DNA of 64,000 nucleotides from Halomonas ventosae (GCF_004361885.1 NZ_SNWH01000001.1:62001-126000), one strand, 5' to 3'. Positions 35,734-45,831 are shown, counted from the first letter of the stretch. The notes: a model not told the origin generated them from the sequence alone. Program-made: numbers and translations.

Positions 35734-36461
35734 GACGCGCTCACCCCGGCGATGCCGGCCAGGCAGGCGGCCAGCGATGCCGGCTGGCTGAGCATCGGGC
35801 AGTGGCCGGCCTCGATCAGACGCTGGTCGGCGCTCTCGCGCAGCGCCGGCGCGAGCAGCGGGTCGCGTACTCCCGCGACGCGCCATACCGGGCAGGGCGC
35901 GCGGGCCAGTCGCTCGCCGTTATCGAGCTCGGCGAGCTGGTCGAGCCCCGTGGCCAGGGTGGCGGGGTCGGTGCCGCTCAGCCTATCGCCACCGCCATCG
36001 CCGAGCAGCGCACGCAGCTGTCGGTGGGCGGAGCGCGGGTCGGGCTCGCCGGCCAGCTGCCAGCGCAGGAAGTGGCGGTGGGTCGCCTCCGGGGCACGGG
36101 CGAAGGCCTGGCGGAAGACGCTGAGCTGCGTTTCCGGAATGCCCGCTGGATGGCAGAAGCTCTCCCCGACACCGAGCAGTACCACAGCCCGCGGCGCGGG
36201 CAGGTGATCGAGCAGGGCGGTGGCGAGCAGCCCGCCCAGTGACCAGCCCACCCAGACGGCGTCCGCCGGCAGGTCGTTGCCCATGGCATCGGCCAGCTCG
36301 GCCAGCTCGGCCAGGCTGCCGGGCTCCGCCAGCGGTGGGCGGACCCCGTAACCGGGCCAGTCGGGGGCGCTGATCGCAAGCCCTTCGGGCCAGTATTCGG
36401 CCAGCGGCTGCCAGAGTCGGGCATCGCAGCCCCAGCCGGAGAGCAGCACCAGGCGCGTCAT
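35730..36461 (-). CDS. bioH: Pimeloyl-ACP methyl ester carboxylesterase
   Basis: A 243-residue alpha/beta hydrolase that removes the methyl ester put on by BioC. Nucleophile Ser is in GWSLGG near residue 75, Asp near 200 in GVRDPLLA, His near 220 in AGHCPML. The [11 protein letters not shown] start is characteristic of BioH. It overlaps bioF and bioC by 4 bases each. Having bioH inside the cluster, next to bioC, supports its identity over a general esterase. Confidence 0.9.
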   Translation of the reverse strand: MTRLVLLSGWGCDARLWQPLAEYWPEGLAISAPDWPGYGVRPPLAEPGSLAELAELADAMGNDLPADAVWVGWSLGGLLATALLDHLPAPRAVVLLGVGESFCHPAGIPETQLSVFRQAFARAPEATHRHFLRWQLAGEPDPRSAHRQLRALLGDGGGDRLSGTDPATLATGLDQLAELDNGERLARAPCPVWRVAGVRDPLLAPALRESADQRLIEAGHCPMLSQPASLAACLAGIAGVSAS

Positions 36462-37630
36462 GGCCCTGCCTCCTCGCCTGCCAGGGACTCCCGGGCCCGG
36501 CAGTCGGCCAGTCCCTCAAGCAGGGCCTCCAGGTCGGCATCGGTATGGGCGGCACTCAGGGTGATGCGCAGTCGCGCCTGGCCGCGGGGCACCGTGGGCT
36601 CGCGGATTGCGCCGACCATAATCCCGCGCTCGGCCAGCCGCGTCGCCCAGCGCATCACCCGCTCGCTGTCACCCAGCACCAGCGGCTGGATCGGCGTGGT
36701 GGAGGCGGCCAGCGGCAGCCCCAGGGTGGTGGCCTCGAGGCGGAAGCGCGCGATCAGGGTGGCCAGACGGGTGCGACGTTCGGGTTCGGCCTCGAGCAGT
36801 TCCAGGGCTTTCAGGGTGGCCGCGGCCACGCCGGGCGGCTGGGCGGTGGTGTAAACATAGGGGCGGGCGAACTGGATCAAGTGCTCGACTAGAGCCTGGC
36901 TGCCCGCCACGAAGGCGCCGGCGGAGCCCAGCGCCTTGCCGAGCGTGCCGACCAGCACCGGGACCCGCTCGACGCCATGGGCGCGGCCCACGCAGCCATC
37001 ACCGATCTCGCCCAGCACGCCCAAGCCGTGGGCATCGTCGACCATCAGCCAGGCCCCATGGCTGGCGCTGATCGCGGCCAGCGCGGCGATATCGGCCACA
37101 TCGCCATCCATGCTGAACACCCCGTCGCTGACCACCAGCCGGCGCCCATCGTGGGGGGCGCGGGCGAGCAGCCGTTCGAGGTCCCCCAGGTCGCCATGGT
37201 GGAAGCGCCGCGAGCGGGCCCCGGCGAGCCGGGCGCCATCGAGCAGCGAGGCGTGGTTCAGGCGGTCCTGGAACACCCGGGTGTCGGGGTCGCAAAGCGC
37301 CTGCAGCGTGCCAAGGTTGGCCATGTAACCGGTGGAGAACAGCAGCGCCGCTGGCCGGCCGGTGAGCGCAGCCAGGCGTGCCTCCAGGGCCTCGTGCACC
37401 GCGAGGTGGCCGCTGACCAGATGCGAGGCTCGCCCACCGGCGCCCAGGCGCCTCGCACCCGCGGCCTGGGCCTCGGCCAGGCGCGGGTCACCGGCCAGCC
37501 CCAGGTAGTCGTTGCCGGCGAAATCATGGCATCCGTCGCTCGGGTGACGGGTGCGGCGATGGCGCCAGCGCCCGGTGTGGCGCTGCTTCACGGCTCGCTC
37601 GGCGATATACGTGCTCCAGGCATCCTGCAT
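36458..37630 (-). CDS. bioF: 8-amino-7-oxononanoate synthase
   Basis: A 390-residue PLP-dependent alpha-oxoamine synthase that condenses pimeloyl-ACP with alanine. Substrate and cofactor marks are [12 protein letters not shown] near residue 35, [15 protein letters not shown] near 165, [10 protein letters not shown] near 198 and the PLP lysine in [13 protein letters not shown] near 230. Follows bioB by 6 bases and overlaps bioH by 4. Confidence 0.94.
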   Translation of the reverse strand: MQDAWSTYIAERAVKQRHTGRWRHRRTRHPSDGCHDFAGNDYLGLAGDPRLAEAQAAGARRLGAGGRASHLVSGHLAVHEALEARLAALTGRPAALLFSTGYMANLGTLQALCDPDTRVFQDRLNHASLLDGARLAGARSRRFHHGDLGDLERLLARAPHDGRRLVVSDGVFSMDGDVADIAALAAISASHGAWLMVDDAHGLGVLGEIGDGCVGRAHGVERVPVLVGTLGKALGSAGAFVAGSQALVEHLIQFARPYVYTTAQPPGVAAATLKALELLEAEPERRTRLATLIARFRLEATTLGLPLAASTTPIQPLVLGDSERVMRWATRLAERGIMVGAIREPTVPRGQARLRITLSAAHTDADLEALLEGLADCRARESLAGEEAGP

Positions 37631-37636
37631 GGTGGT

Positions 37637-38767
37637 TCAGGCTCGGCTGGCGTCGTAGGCGAGCCGGCTGGCCTCGGTGTCCAGCGCCGTCGCGGCCTGG
37701 CGCACGGCACTGGCGTCAAGCGCGGCCTCCAGTTCGGCCTGCTGACGGGCGTCGTCGCTGCAGGTCTCGCGTCTTTCGGGATGCAGGCTCAGCTTGGCGA
37801 ACAGCGCGCGGTCCTGTTCCGCCTGGGGGTTGGCCGTGGTCAACAGCTGGTCGCCATAGAAGATCGAGTTGGCCCCGGCCAGGAAGGCCAGCGCCTGGGT
37901 GGAGTCGCTCATCTGCTCGCGACCGGCGGAGAGGCGCACGTGGCTTGCCGGCATCAGGATGCGGGCCACGGCGATGGCGCGGATGAAGACGATGGGGTCG
38001 AGGTCCTCCACGTCCTCGAGCGGGGTGCCGGGCACCTTGACCAGCATGTTGATCGGCACCGACTCCGGGTGCGGCTGCAGGCGGACCAGCTGCTGAAGCA
38101 AGGCGGCGCGGTCACGGGGGGCCTCACCCATGCCCAGGATGCCGCCGGAGCACACCTTCATGCCGGCCTCGCGCACCTTGCCCAGGGTCGCCAGACGATC
38201 GGCGTAGGTGCGGGTGGTAATGATCTCGCCGTAGTACTCCGGCGAGGTGTCGAGGTTGTGGTTGTAGTAATCGAGCCCGGCCGCGGCCAGGCGGCCGGCC
38301 TGAGCGCTGTCGACCATCCCCAGGGTCATGCAGGTCTCCAGTCCCAGCGACTTGACCCGACGCACCATCTCCAGCACCACGTCGAGATCCCGTTCTCGCG
38401 GGCTCTTCCAGGCCGCGCCCATGCAGAAGCGGCTGGCGCCGGCCTCGCGGGCGGCCCGGGCCTGCTCGACCACCTTCTCGACCGCCAGCAGCTTCTCCTT
38501 GCCCAGGCCAGTGTTGTAGTGCCCGGACTGGGGGCAGTACTTGCAGTCCTCGGGGCAGGCACCGGTCTTGATGGAGAGCAAGGTGGAGACCTGCACGGCG
38601 TTGGGGTCGAAGTGGGCTCGGTGGACCTGCTGGGCCTGGAACAGCAGGTCGTTGAAGGGCTGCGCGAAGAGCGCCTCGATCTCCGCGAGGGACCAGTCGT
38701 GGCGGATCTCGCCTGGTGGGGCTAGGGTCTGGGAAGCGGCGCGGGATTCGTGGGAAGCAGGGTGCAT
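37637..38767 (-). CDS. bioB: Biotin synthase
   Basis: A 376-residue radical SAM enzyme that inserts sulfur into dethiobiotin. The 4Fe-4S cluster cysteines are in [10 protein letters not shown] near residue 80. The second cluster region includes [15 protein letters not shown] and the Arg-containing VRLSAGRE near 285. The C-terminal tail is about 30 residues longer than in enteric BioB and is Ala-rich. ATG 38767 is used; an upstream ATG at 38860 would overlap the operators. First gene of bioBFHCD, repressed probably by BirA. Confidence 0.95.
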   Translation of the reverse strand: MHPASHESRAASQTLAPPGEIRHDWSLAEIEALFAQPFNDLLFQAQQVHRAHFDPNAVQVSTLLSIKTGACPEDCKYCPQSGHYNTGLGKEKLLAVEKVVEQARAAREAGASRFCMGAAWKSPRERDLDVVLEMVRRVKSLGLETCMTLGMVDSAQAGRLAAAGLDYYNHNLDTSPEYYGEIITTRTYADRLATLGKVREAGMKVCSGGILGMGEAPRDRAALLQQLVRLQPHPESVPINMLVKVPGTPLEDVEDLDPIVFIRAIAVARILMPASHVRLSAGREQMSDSTQALAFLAGANSIFYGDQLLTTANPQAEQDRALFAKLSLHPERRETCSDDARQQAELEAALDASAVRQAATALDTEASRLAYDASRA

Positions 38768-38782
38768 GGGGGTCTCGCTTAT

Positions 38783-38813
38783 GGTCAACTTTATGTATAT
38801 GTCCAGGTTGACG
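38783..38813. promoter_or_regulatory. BirA-like operator near the bioB start
   Basis: GGTCAACT (38783-38790), 15 bases, GGTTGACG (38806-38813). The inverted GTCAAC/GTTGAC arms and spacing resemble the BirA operator (TTGTNAACC, 14-15 bases, GGTTNACAA). It lies 16 bases upstream of the bioB ATG, over the likely transcription start. Confidence 0.6.
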
Positions 38814-38837
38814 GATAGCCTACGGCGTGCGCCGGCC

Positions 38838-39554
38838 ATGTCAACCCTGGTACGCAACAAGGTTGACGGATGGTTGGCTCAGGCACTGCCCGGGCGTTGC
38901 GTCTTCTGCCTGGCCGCGTTGCCCAGTGAGCACCCCTGGTGCGAGGCCTGCTTCACCGAGCTGCCCTGGAACCTGCCGGCCTGCCCTGTGTGTGCCGAGC
39001 CACAGCCGGGTGCTGCGCGGGGTCGCCGCTGTGGCCATTGCCTGCGTCGTCCGCCGGCCTTCGACCGGGCCTGGGTGCCACTGTATTACGACGCCGAGGT
39101 GGCGAGCCTGGTGCAACGCTTCAAGTTCGACGCTTCACCGCGCGCCGGTCGTGTCCTGCTGGAGTTGATGGTGGTGGGCTTGCCACCAGCGGCGCGAAGC
39201 TGGCCCGAGGCGCTGGTACCGGTTCCCCTGCATCCGCGACGGGCCCGGGAGCGGGGCTTCGACCAGGCGCGCTGGCTGGCCGCCCGTCTCGGCCGGGAGC
39301 TGGGCCGCCCCCTGGCGCGGGCGCAGCGTGAGCGCGATACCCGCACCCAGCGCGGCCTGGATCGTGGCGAGCGGCGACGCAACCTGCGCGGCGCTTTTGG
39401 CCTCCCCGCCGGCCTGCCGAGGCGGGTGGCGCTGGTGGATGACGTGATGACCACCGGGGCGACGTTTGACACCCTGGCCATGGCCTGTCGCCAGGCCGGC
39501 GCCGAAGAGGTGCAGGCTTGGGCGGTGGCCCGGACACCACCGGGCAGGCATTGA
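38838..39554 (+). CDS. comF: ComF-family phosphoribosyltransferase-like protein
   Basis: A 238-residue protein. A double zinc-ribbon N-terminus has cysteines in CVFC, CEAC, CPVC and CGHC (residues 21-66). A PRPP-binding domain contains [18 protein letters not shown] near 130 and the phosphoribosyl loop [12 protein letters not shown] near 198. ComF acts in uptake of single-stranded DNA in competent bacteria. Many gammaproteobacteria carry it beside bioB, as here. ATG 38838 lies inside a BirA-like site, so biotin control may spill over to it. Confidence 0.88.
   Translation: MSTLVRNKVDGWLAQALPGRCVFCLAALPSEHPWCEACFTELPWNLPACPVCAEPQPGAARGRRCGHCLRRPPAFDRAWVPLYYDAEVASLVQRFKFDASPRAGRVLLELMVVGLPPAARSWPEALVPVPLHPRRARERGFDQARWLAARLGRELGRPLARAQRERDTRTQRGLDRGERRRNLRGAFGLPAGLPRRVALVDDVMTTGATFDTLAMACRQAGAEEVQAWAVARTPPGRH
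38839..38868. promoter_or_regulatory. Second BirA-like operator, overlapping the comF start
   Basis: TGTCAACC (38839-38846), 14 bases, GGTTGACG (38861-38868), a better match than the first. Read on the minus strand its arm supplies TTGACA as a -35 for bioB, with TAGGCT 16 bases further as a possible -10. On the plus strand it covers the first ten codons of comF. Confidence 0.65.
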
Positions 39555-39601
39555 CGGTGGCTTACCTGTTAGCATAAGCCTCTCGACACATCGGAGCCGC
39601 C

Positions 39602-40588
39602 ATGGACACCACCTCTCATCCCTTCGCCCAGCTCTCGCCCGCCCGGGTGGTGGCGGCGGTGGAGTCGCTCGGCTTCTGGCTGCCCGGGGAGCCCTTCGCC
39701 CTCAACAGCTACGAGAACCGGGTCTTCATGGTGCACGATGAGGAGCGCCACCGCTGGGTGGTGAAGTTCTATCGTCCCGAGCGCTGGACGGATGCTCAGA
39801 TCCGCGAGGAGCACGACTTCCTGGCCGAGCTTGCCGCGGCCGAGGTGGCGGTGGCCGCCCCTTGGCGCGACGCGGCGGGCGAGAGCCTGCACCGGGCCGA
39901 GGGCTTTCGCTTCACGCTCTTCCCGCACCTGCCGGGGCAGGCGCCAGAGCTCGAGGATCCGGCACAACTGTTTGCCTTGGGCGAGTTGATCGGCGCAGTA
40001 CATGCGGTCGGCGAGCGGGGGCGCTTTGTCCATCGGCGGGCGCTGGACCTGGATGGCATGGTGCTCGAAGCCCGTGACAAGGTGCTGGCAAGCCGCTGGC
40101 TCAACCGCTACCAGCGCCGGGCCTACGAGCGCATCACCGCGGCACTGCATCAGCGCCTCGCCGCCCATGCCTGGCCCACCGAGCAGGCGATCCGCGTGCA
40201 GGGCGACTGCCATATCGGCAACATTCTCGGCCGCGACGAGCACTTTGCCCTGGTCGATTTCGATGATTGTCTGATGGCCCCGGCGATTCAGGACTTGTGG
40301 ATGCTGTTCACGGCACAGGAGGAGGGGGAGCGCCAGATGCAGCTTTCCGAGGTGGCTGAGGGCTACGAGCAGCATCGCAACTTCGAGCGTAGCGAATTGG
40401 TGCTGGTGGAGCCGCTGCGCACCCTGCGCCTGCTGCGCCACAGCGCCTGGCTGGTGGAGCGCTGGGATGACCCCGCCTTTCCTCCGGCGTTTCCCTGGCT
40501 GGCCGATGCCGGCTACTGGGACGGTCACCTACGCATGCTCGAGCAGCAGCGCCAGGCCCTGGAGGCCAGGCCTCGCTGGTTGGCCTGA
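39602..40588 (+). CDS. srkA: Stress response kinase SrkA (YihE/RdoA)
   Basis: A 328-residue protein kinase-like enzyme of the aminoglycoside phosphotransferase fold. Marks are LNSYENRVFMV near 34, the Lys in WVVKFYRPERW near 55, the catalytic loop VQGDCHIGNIL near 199 and the metal Asp in ALVDFDDCLMAP near 217. In E. coli it phosphorylates Ser/Thr and counters MazEF-dependent cell death under stress. ATG with GGAGCC upstream. The usual partner dsbA does not follow; the next gene is on the other strand. Confidence 0.92.
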   Translation: MDTTSHPFAQLSPARVVAAVESLGFWLPGEPFALNSYENRVFMVHDEERHRWVVKFYRPERWTDAQIREEHDFLAELAAAEVAVAAPWRDAAGESLHRAEGFRFTLFPHLPGQAPELEDPAQLFALGELIGAVHAVGERGRFVHRRALDLDGMVLEARDKVLASRWLNRYQRRAYERITAALHQRLAAHAWPTEQAIRVQGDCHIGNILGRDEHFALVDFDDCLMAPAIQDLWMLFTAQEEGERQMQLSEVAEGYEQHRNFERSELVLVEPLRTLRLLRHSAWLVERWDDPAFPPAFPWLADAGYWDGHLRMLEQQRQALEARPRWLA

Positions 40589-40675
40589 GCGCTACGCAGG
40601 CGCACATGGCGCGAAAAGCCGCTTTGCAGGAGCTGGACGCATCCCGGCTGCCTTGGGCAGCGGCCGGGGTGGCGC

Positions 40676-41227
40676 TCAGTCGGTGTCGGGGTCCGGCCTA
40701 GTGGCGGGAATCGGATTGGCCACGCCCTCGCCCTGGGCCTGGCGACGCTGTTCGTTGAGCTTGGCGGCAGGATTTTCCTGCTGCTCGAGGGCCAGATCGC
40801 TGGCCAGGCGCAGCTGGAAGGTCTGCTCCGGAGTCAGACGACAGCTGCCCTCCTGGCAGGCCGCGAGTCCGAAGTTGCCGTCGCTATCGTAGGCGGCAGC
40901 CGATATCTCGCCGCTGTAGATTTCGCTCTCGCTGCCGTCGGTCTCGATGCAGGTCAGCGCGTTGGTCGTCAGGCGGATTCGCCGGCCGTCTAGCCGGGCG
41001 TTAGCGACCATTACGCAGTATTGGGGAAGGGTATGAGAGGCGTGGCCGTCGGCCACCGGATGGAGGATCACATCATTGCGTTCCGGCGCCTGAGAAGACA
41101 GCGTCAACTCGTCGATGACCTGAGCATTGACGGTTGCATCGGCCGGCAGTTCGAGGGTATCGCTCAGGGCCGCGGTCGGCATTGCCAGGAGCGCGGCCAT
41201 CAGCAGACAGGCATGGGATTTTATCAT
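40676..41227 (-). CDS. Exported protein of unknown function
   Basis: A 183-residue protein with a clear signal peptide (MIKSHACLLMAALLAMPTAA, cleavage after ALS). The mature part holds four cysteines (CVMV, CIET, CQEG, and C in the GSCRLT segment), able to form two disulfides in the periplasm. The tail is polar and Pro/Asp-rich. No family recognised. A good -10-like TAAAAT lies about 40 bases upstream on the minus strand. Starting at ATG 41227 gives the signal peptide directly; an earlier ATG at 41326 would bury it. Confidence 0.72.
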   Translation of the reverse strand: MIKSHACLLMAALLAMPTAALSDTLELPADATVNAQVIDELTLSSQAPERNDVILHPVADGHASHTLPQYCVMVANARLDGRRIRLTTNALTCIETDGSESEIYSGEISAAAYDSDGNFGLAACQEGSCRLTPEQTFQLRLASDLALEQQENPAAKLNEQRRQAQGEGVANPIPATRPDPDTD

Positions 41228-41399
41228 GTCGGGCTCTCGAGGGTGACTAGGGCACGGCTTAAGACACGTTATTTTATCACAGGGCGGCCCCGGCGGCAGC
41301 CGACGCGCGGCGCCAGGACGCGACATGATGTCACTGCCCGGGACTCGCCCCGCCTGCGTTCCCGGGCGTCATGCGCTAGAATGGTCTGTCCCGATACCC

Positions 41400-41418
41400 T
41401 TTTATTGTACGGATAAAA
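41400..41418. promoter_or_regulatory. Palindrome in the folE promoter region
   Basis: TTTTAT-TGTACGG-ATAAAA, an inverted repeat in an AT-rich stretch (41400-41450) that stands out from the GC-rich surroundings. TTGTAC (41405-41410) and TATATC (41426-41431) could be promoter boxes at short spacing. It probably includes the folE-folX promoter and a regulator site. Confidence 0.4.
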
Positions 41419-41505
41419 AAATATGTATATCTTCTGTACATAATTGTGATGGCCGGCCATCCATCAGAGACACAGCGGACACTGACATTGCCACGGGGCC
41501 TGACC

Positions 41506-42063
41506 ATGACCGAAGAACTCGCCAATCACTACCGACGTATCATTCACGAACTGGGAGAGGATCCCGATCGTGAAGGCCTGCGTGACACGCCCAAGCGTGC
41601 CGCCAAGGCGATGCAGTTCCTTAATCGTGGCTACGCCCAGTCGCTGGAGGAGATCGTCAACGGCGCGGTGTTCGAGTCCGAGACCGACGAGATGGTGCTG
41701 GTCAAGGATATCGAGCTCTACTCCATGTGCGAACACCACTTGCTGCCGTTCATCGGCAAGTGTCATATCGCCTACTTGCCCAGTGGCAAGGTTATGGGGC
41801 TCTCCAAGTTTGCGCGCATTGTCGACATGTACGCCCGGCGCATGCAGATCCAGGAGAACTTGACCCGCCAGATCGCTGAGGCGGTGCAGCGTGTCACCGA
41901 GGCGCATGGGGTCGCGGTGGTAATCGAGGCGCGCCATCTGTGCATGATGATGCGCGGGGTCGAGAAGCAGAACTCCAGCATGACCTCATCGGTGATGCTC
42001 GGTGCCTTCCGCGTGAAGCAGAGCACCCGCCAGGAGTTCCTCACCCTGGTCAGCGGCCGCTGA
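41506..42063 (+). CDS. folE: GTP cyclohydrolase I
   Basis: A 185-residue enzyme, first step of tetrahydrofolate and pterin synthesis: GTP to dihydroneopterin triphosphate. The zinc site is CEHHLLPF (C75, H78) with the partner Cys in [16 protein letters not shown] near 146, which is the type IA enzyme. [15 protein letters not shown] near residue 21 is typical. ATG 41506 is chosen; an earlier ATG at 41446 would extend into the promoter. Probably one transcript with folX, 19 bases on. Confidence 0.95.
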   Translation: MTEELANHYRRIIHELGEDPDREGLRDTPKRAAKAMQFLNRGYAQSLEEIVNGAVFESETDEMVLVKDIELYSMCEHHLLPFIGKCHIAYLPSGKVMGLSKFARIVDMYARRMQIQENLTRQIAEAVQRVTEAHGVAVVIEARHLCMMMRGVEKQNSSMTSSVMLGAFRVKQSTRQEFLTLVSGR

Positions 42064-42082
42064 TTCCCCAAGGAGTTCCGCC

Positions 42083-42493
42083 ATGTCCATGCATGTTCTG
42101 GATGACCAGCACTTCGACCATGACCTCGCGACGATCCGCATCAAGAATCTGCGGCTGCGCACCCATATCGGCATCAAGGAAGATGAGATCAGGAATCGCC
42201 AGGATGTGGTGATCAATGCCGTGATTCGCTATCGTGCCGACAAGGCGGTTGAATTCAATCATATCGAGCAGGCGCTTAACTATCGCACCATCACTAAGCA
42301 GGTGATCGCACTGGTGGAGGATCACCGCTTCTTGTTGCTGGAGCGCATGACCCGTGAGGTGCTAGATCTGATCATGGGCCACGACCAGGTGCTGACCGCC
42401 CAGGTAGAGATCGACAAGCCGCATGCGCTGCGCTTCGCCGATTCGGTCTCCGTCACTCTTTCCGATTCCCGCGAGCCCCGCCGACCGCGTTGA
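42083..42493 (+). CDS. folX: Dihydroneopterin triphosphate 2'-epimerase
   Basis: A 136-residue member of the DHNA/FolX family. [24 protein letters not shown] near 18-41 (key residues [11 protein letters not shown]) and [19 protein letters not shown] near 107-125 match FolX better than FolB aldolase. It epimerises the FolE product to the monapterin series, giving tetrahydromonapterin, the cofactor of phenylalanine hydroxylase in pseudomonads. AAGGAG lies 7 bases before the ATG. Confidence 0.88.
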   Translation: MSMHVLDDQHFDHDLATIRIKNLRLRTHIGIKEDEIRNRQDVVINAVIRYRADKAVEFNHIEQALNYRTITKQVIALVEDHRFLLLERMTREVLDLIMGHDQVLTAQVEIDKPHALRFADSVSVTLSDSREPRRPR

Positions 42494-42604
42494 GCGGTTC
42501 GCTTTCCTCACGATGACAGACCTCGATGCTTGGTACAGCGGGATGTTTGGCTTAGCATGGCAAGAGCAACCGACACCAGGCCGCCATCGCGGCAGGAGAT
42601 GACC

Positions 42605-44062
42605 ATGCAAGCCCTCAAGGAAACGCAGCTCTACTGTCCCTTTGCCTACATCGACGGCAGCTGGGTCGCCGCCGACAGCGGTGAGCAGATCAACGTCATC
42701 AACCCCGCGACCGGCGAGACCATGGGGGATGTGCCGCGCCTGGGCCGGGCCGAGACCGAGCGAGCCATCGCCGCGGCGGATTCCGCCCTGCCGGCGTGGC
42801 GTTCGCTGACGGCTCAGGAGCGCGCCGACATCCTGATGAAATGGCACGACCTGATGCTCGAGCATCAGGACGATCTGGCCATGATCATGACCTTCGAGCA
42901 GGGCAAGCCGCTCAAGGAGGCTGCCGGCGAGATCGTCTACGCGGCGAGTTTCCTGCGCTGGTTCGCCGAGGAGGGGCGCCGCATCTACGGCGAGACCATC
43001 CCCGCCGCCAAGCCCAACCAGCGCATCGTGGTCACCAAGCAGCCCGTTGGCGTGGTGGGCGCTATTACTCCTTGGAACTTCCCTGCGGCGATGATTACTC
43101 GTAAGGCGGGTGCCGCCCTGGCGGCCGGCTGCACTTTCGTGATCAAGCCAGCCAGCCAGACCCCGTTCTCGGCCACGGCGCTGGCCAAGCTGGCGGAGCG
43201 CGCCGGCGTGCCACGTGGTGTGTTCAACGTGGTGCCGGGACGCGCCTCCGAGATCGCCGCTGCCATGACCGAGTCATCGCTGGTGCGCAAGATCACCTTC
43301 ACTGGTTCCACCGAGGTCGGTCGCCAGTTGATGGCCCATGCCTCCCAACACATCCAGAAGATCTCCCTGGAACTGGGCGGCAATGCCCCCTTTATCGTCT
43401 TCGAGGATGCCGACCTGGATGCTGCGGTGGAGGGCGCCATGGCCGCCAAGTTCCGCAACGCCGGTCAGACCTGCATATGCACCAACCGCTTCCTGGTTCA
43501 GTCCAGCGTCGTCAATGCCTTCTGCGAGAAGCTGGCGGTCGCCATGAACAGCGAACTCAAGGTCGGTGACGGCACCCAGGAGGGTGTCAACATCGGGCCG
43601 CTGATCGACGACAAGGCGGTGGCCAAGGTCAGCGAGCATGTCCATGACGCCGTGGATCAGGGCGCCGAACTGTTGCTGGGGGGGCATCCCCACCCGCTGG
43701 GCGGCAACTTCTTCAGCCCGACGCTGATCAGCTTCGCCAACGACCGCATGAAGGTGGCCCACGAGGAGACCTTCGGTCCGCTGGCGGCGGTGTTCCCCTT
43801 CGATGACGAGGAAGATGCCGTCAACATGGCCAACGACACCCAGTATGGCCTGGCCTCCTACTTCTATTCCCGAGATCTGGGACGCGTCTGGCGCGTCGCC
43901 GACGCCCTGGAGTACGGCATGGTAGGCATCAACACCGGGTTGATCTCCAACGCCGCCGCCCCCTTCGGCGGAGTCAAGGCCTCGGGCCTGGGGCGCGAGG
44001 GTGGCCATCAGGGGCTCGACGAGTTCCTGGAGACCAAGTACCTCTGCATCGATCTGGGCTGA
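42605..44062 (+). CDS. gabD: Succinate-semialdehyde dehydrogenase
   Basis: A 485-residue aldehyde dehydrogenase. NAD(P) and catalytic marks are GAITPWNFPAAMITRK near 150, FTGSTEVGRQL near 235, the general base Glu in LELGGNAPF near 257 and catalytic Cys in NAGQTCICTNR near 291. CICTNR after the cysteine is characteristic of GabD-type enzymes that oxidise succinate semialdehyde in GABA breakdown. ATG 42605 follows AGGAG by 6 bases. No gabT is adjacent, so the assignment relies on sequence alone. Confidence 0.88.
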   Translation: MQALKETQLYCPFAYIDGSWVAADSGEQINVINPATGETMGDVPRLGRAETERAIAAADSALPAWRSLTAQERADILMKWHDLMLEHQDDLAMIMTFEQGKPLKEAAGEIVYAASFLRWFAEEGRRIYGETIPAAKPNQRIVVTKQPVGVVGAITPWNFPAAMITRKAGAALAAGCTFVIKPASQTPFSATALAKLAERAGVPRGVFNVVPGRASEIAAAMTESSLVRKITFTGSTEVGRQLMAHASQHIQKISLELGGNAPFIVFEDADLDAAVEGAMAAKFRNAGQTCICTNRFLVQSSVVNAFCEKLAVAMNSELKVGDGTQEGVNIGPLIDDKAVAKVSEHVHDAVDQGAELLLGGHPHPLGGNFFSPTLISFANDRMKVAHEETFGPLAAVFPFDDEEDAVNMANDTQYGLASYFYSRDLGRVWRVADALEYGMVGINTGLISNAAAPFGGVKASGLGREGGHQGLDEFLETKYLCIDLG

Positions 44063-44110
44063 CCGGGTTCCGCCCGGAGCTTTAAGCCGTAAGCCCGAAG
44101 CTGGAAGAAA

Positions 44111-44142
44111 AACACCCCCGAAGGTTGCCCGACGGGGGTGTT
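44111..44142. terminator. Bidirectional terminator between gabD and purH
   Basis: AACACCCCCG, 12-base loop, CGGGGGTGTT. On the minus strand the stem is followed by TTTCTTCC after GTGTT, giving a good T run for purH transcripts. On the plus strand it follows the gabD stop by 48 bases. Confidence 0.8.
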
Positions 44143-44169
44143 GTGCTTACTGGGGTTGGTTCAAGCTGT

Positions 44170-44197
44170 CTTCCAGCTTCCAGCTTCCAGCTTCCAG
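44170..44197 (+). repeat. Four tandem copies of CTTCCAG
   Basis: A 7-base unit repeated exactly four times, just past the gabD/purH terminator. An inverse copy, CTGGAAG, lies at 44101-44107 on the other side of the hairpin. Variable 7-base repeats of this type are common between genes in related chromosomes. Confidence 0.85.
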
Positions 44198-44216
44198 CTC
44201 GCCGCAGGCGCAGTCG

Positions 44217-45797
44217 TCAGTGCTTGAAGTGGCGCATGCCGGTGAAGACCATGGCGATGCCGGCCTCGTTGGCGGCGTCGATTACCTCCTGGTCGCGCAT
44301 CGAGCCGCCGGGCTGGATGACCGCCGCGATGCCGGCGGCGGCGGCGGCATCGATGCCGTCGCGGAAGGGGAAGAAGGCATCGCTTGCCATCACCGATCCG
44401 GGAACCGAGAGGCCTTCGTCGGCGGCCTTGATGCCGGCGATCTTCGCCGAGTAGACCCGGCTCATCTGACCGGCGCCCACGCCGATGGTCTGGCCGTTCT
44501 TGGCATAGACGATGGCATTGGACTTGACGTACTTGGCCACCTTCCAGGCGAAGGCCAGGTCGCGCATCTGCTGCTCGCTGGGCACTCGTTCAGTGACCAC
44601 GCTCAGCTCGTCGCGACCAACCATGCCCAGGTCGCGGTCCTGCACCAGCAGGCCGCCGGTGATGCGCTTGAAGTCGTGGGCATGCTCGCGTTTGCCCGGC
44701 CACTTGGTACCGACGTCGAGCAGTCGCACGTTCTTCTTCTCGGCAATAATGGCAAGCGCCTCCTCGGCCACCCCGGGGGCGATGATCACCTCGACGAACT
44801 GGCGGTCGATGATCGCGCGAGCGGTCTCGGCGGTAAGCGCCACGTTGAAGGCGATGATCCCGCCGAAGGCGCTGGTCGGGTCGGTGGCGAAGGCCTTTTC
44901 ATAGGCTTCCTTGGGGGTGGCACCCACCGCTACGCCGCAGGGATTGGCATGCTTGACGATCACGCAGGCGGTGTCGGTGAAGGCCTTGACACACTCGAAG
45001 GCGGCATCGGTATCGGCGACGTTATTGAAGGACAGCGCCTTGCCCTGCCACTGCATGGCGGTCGCTACGCCGGCCTCGCAGGCATCGGCTTCCACATACA
45101 AAGCGGCGCTCTGGTGGGGGTTCTCGCCATAGCGCATGGCCTGCTTCTTGTGGAACTGCAGGTTGTAGGTGCGCGGGAAGCCGTCCTCGCCACCGGGAAC
45201 CCGTTGCCCGAGGTAGTCAGCGATGGCAGCGTCATAGGCAGCCGTATGCTCGAAAGCCTTGACCGCCAGGTTGAAGCGGGTCGCCTCACTCACGGCGCCG
45301 TCACCGGCAGCGATCTCGCCGAGCACGCGGGCATAGTCGCCGGCCTCCACTACGACGGTGGTGTGGGCATGATTCTTGGCACAGGCACGTATCAGGGTGG
45401 GACCACCGATATCGATGTTCTCGATGGCATCCTCGAGGCTACAGTCCGGGCGTGCCACAGTAGCCGCGAAGGGGTAGAGGTTGACCACCACCATATCGAT
45501 GGGATCGATGCCATGCTCCGCCATCACCGTATCGTCCTGGCCGCGGCGGCTCAGGATGCCGCCGTGGATCTTGGGGTGAAGCGTCTTGACCCGGCCATCC
45601 ATGATCTCAGGGAAGCCGGTGTGCGCGGAGACCTCGGTCACGTCGATGCCGCTCTCCTGAAGCAGGCGGAAGGTGCCACCGGTAGAAAGCAAGGCGACGC
45701 CTTGCTCGGCGAGTCGTCGGGCGAAGTCGACGATGCCGGTCTTGTCGGAGACGCTGATCAGGGCTCGGCGAACCGCGGTGGAGGTGGCGTGGGCCAT
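44217..45797 (-). CDS. purH: Bifunctional AICAR transformylase / IMP cyclohydrolase
   Basis: A 526-residue enzyme for the last two steps of IMP synthesis. The N-terminal cyclohydrolase domain contains [18 protein letters not shown] near residue 10, STGGTFRLL and [14 protein letters not shown] near 63. The C-terminal transformylase domain has [14 protein letters not shown] near 200, the Lys-His pair in [12 protein letters not shown] near 265 and [11 protein letters not shown] near 457. ATG 45797 chosen; GTG 45806 is possible. It lies 34 bases downstream of fis, probably in one operon with dusB and fis. No purD follows. Confidence 0.95.
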   Translation of the reverse strand: MAHATSTAVRRALISVSDKTGIVDFARRLAEQGVALLSTGGTFRLLQESGIDVTEVSAHTGFPEIMDGRVKTLHPKIHGGILSRRGQDDTVMAEHGIDPIDMVVVNLYPFAATVARPDCSLEDAIENIDIGGPTLIRACAKNHAHTTVVVEAGDYARVLGEIAAGDGAVSEATRFNLAVKAFEHTAAYDAAIADYLGQRVPGGEDGFPRTYNLQFHKKQAMRYGENPHQSAALYVEADACEAGVATAMQWQGKALSFNNVADTDAAFECVKAFTDTACVIVKHANPCGVAVGATPKEAYEKAFATDPTSAFGGIIAFNVALTAETARAIIDRQFVEVIIAPGVAEEALAIIAEKKNVRLLDVGTKWPGKREHAHDFKRITGGLLVQDRDLGMVGRDELSVVTERVPSEQQMRDLAFAWKVAKYVKSNAIVYAKNGQTIGVGAGQMSRVYSAKIAGIKAADEGLSVPGSVMASDAFFPFRDGIDAAAAAGIAAVIQPGGSMRDQEVIDAANEAGIAMVFTGMRHFKH

Positions 45798-45831
45798 GGA
45801 AGTCACTCTTCTGTCGAGGTAGGAAAGGAGG

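Noticed and set aside
40647..40661. GCTGCC-TTG-GGCAGC hairpin after srkA
   Set aside because: Short stem with a 3-base loop and no T run; such inverted repeats arise by chance in GC-rich DNA.
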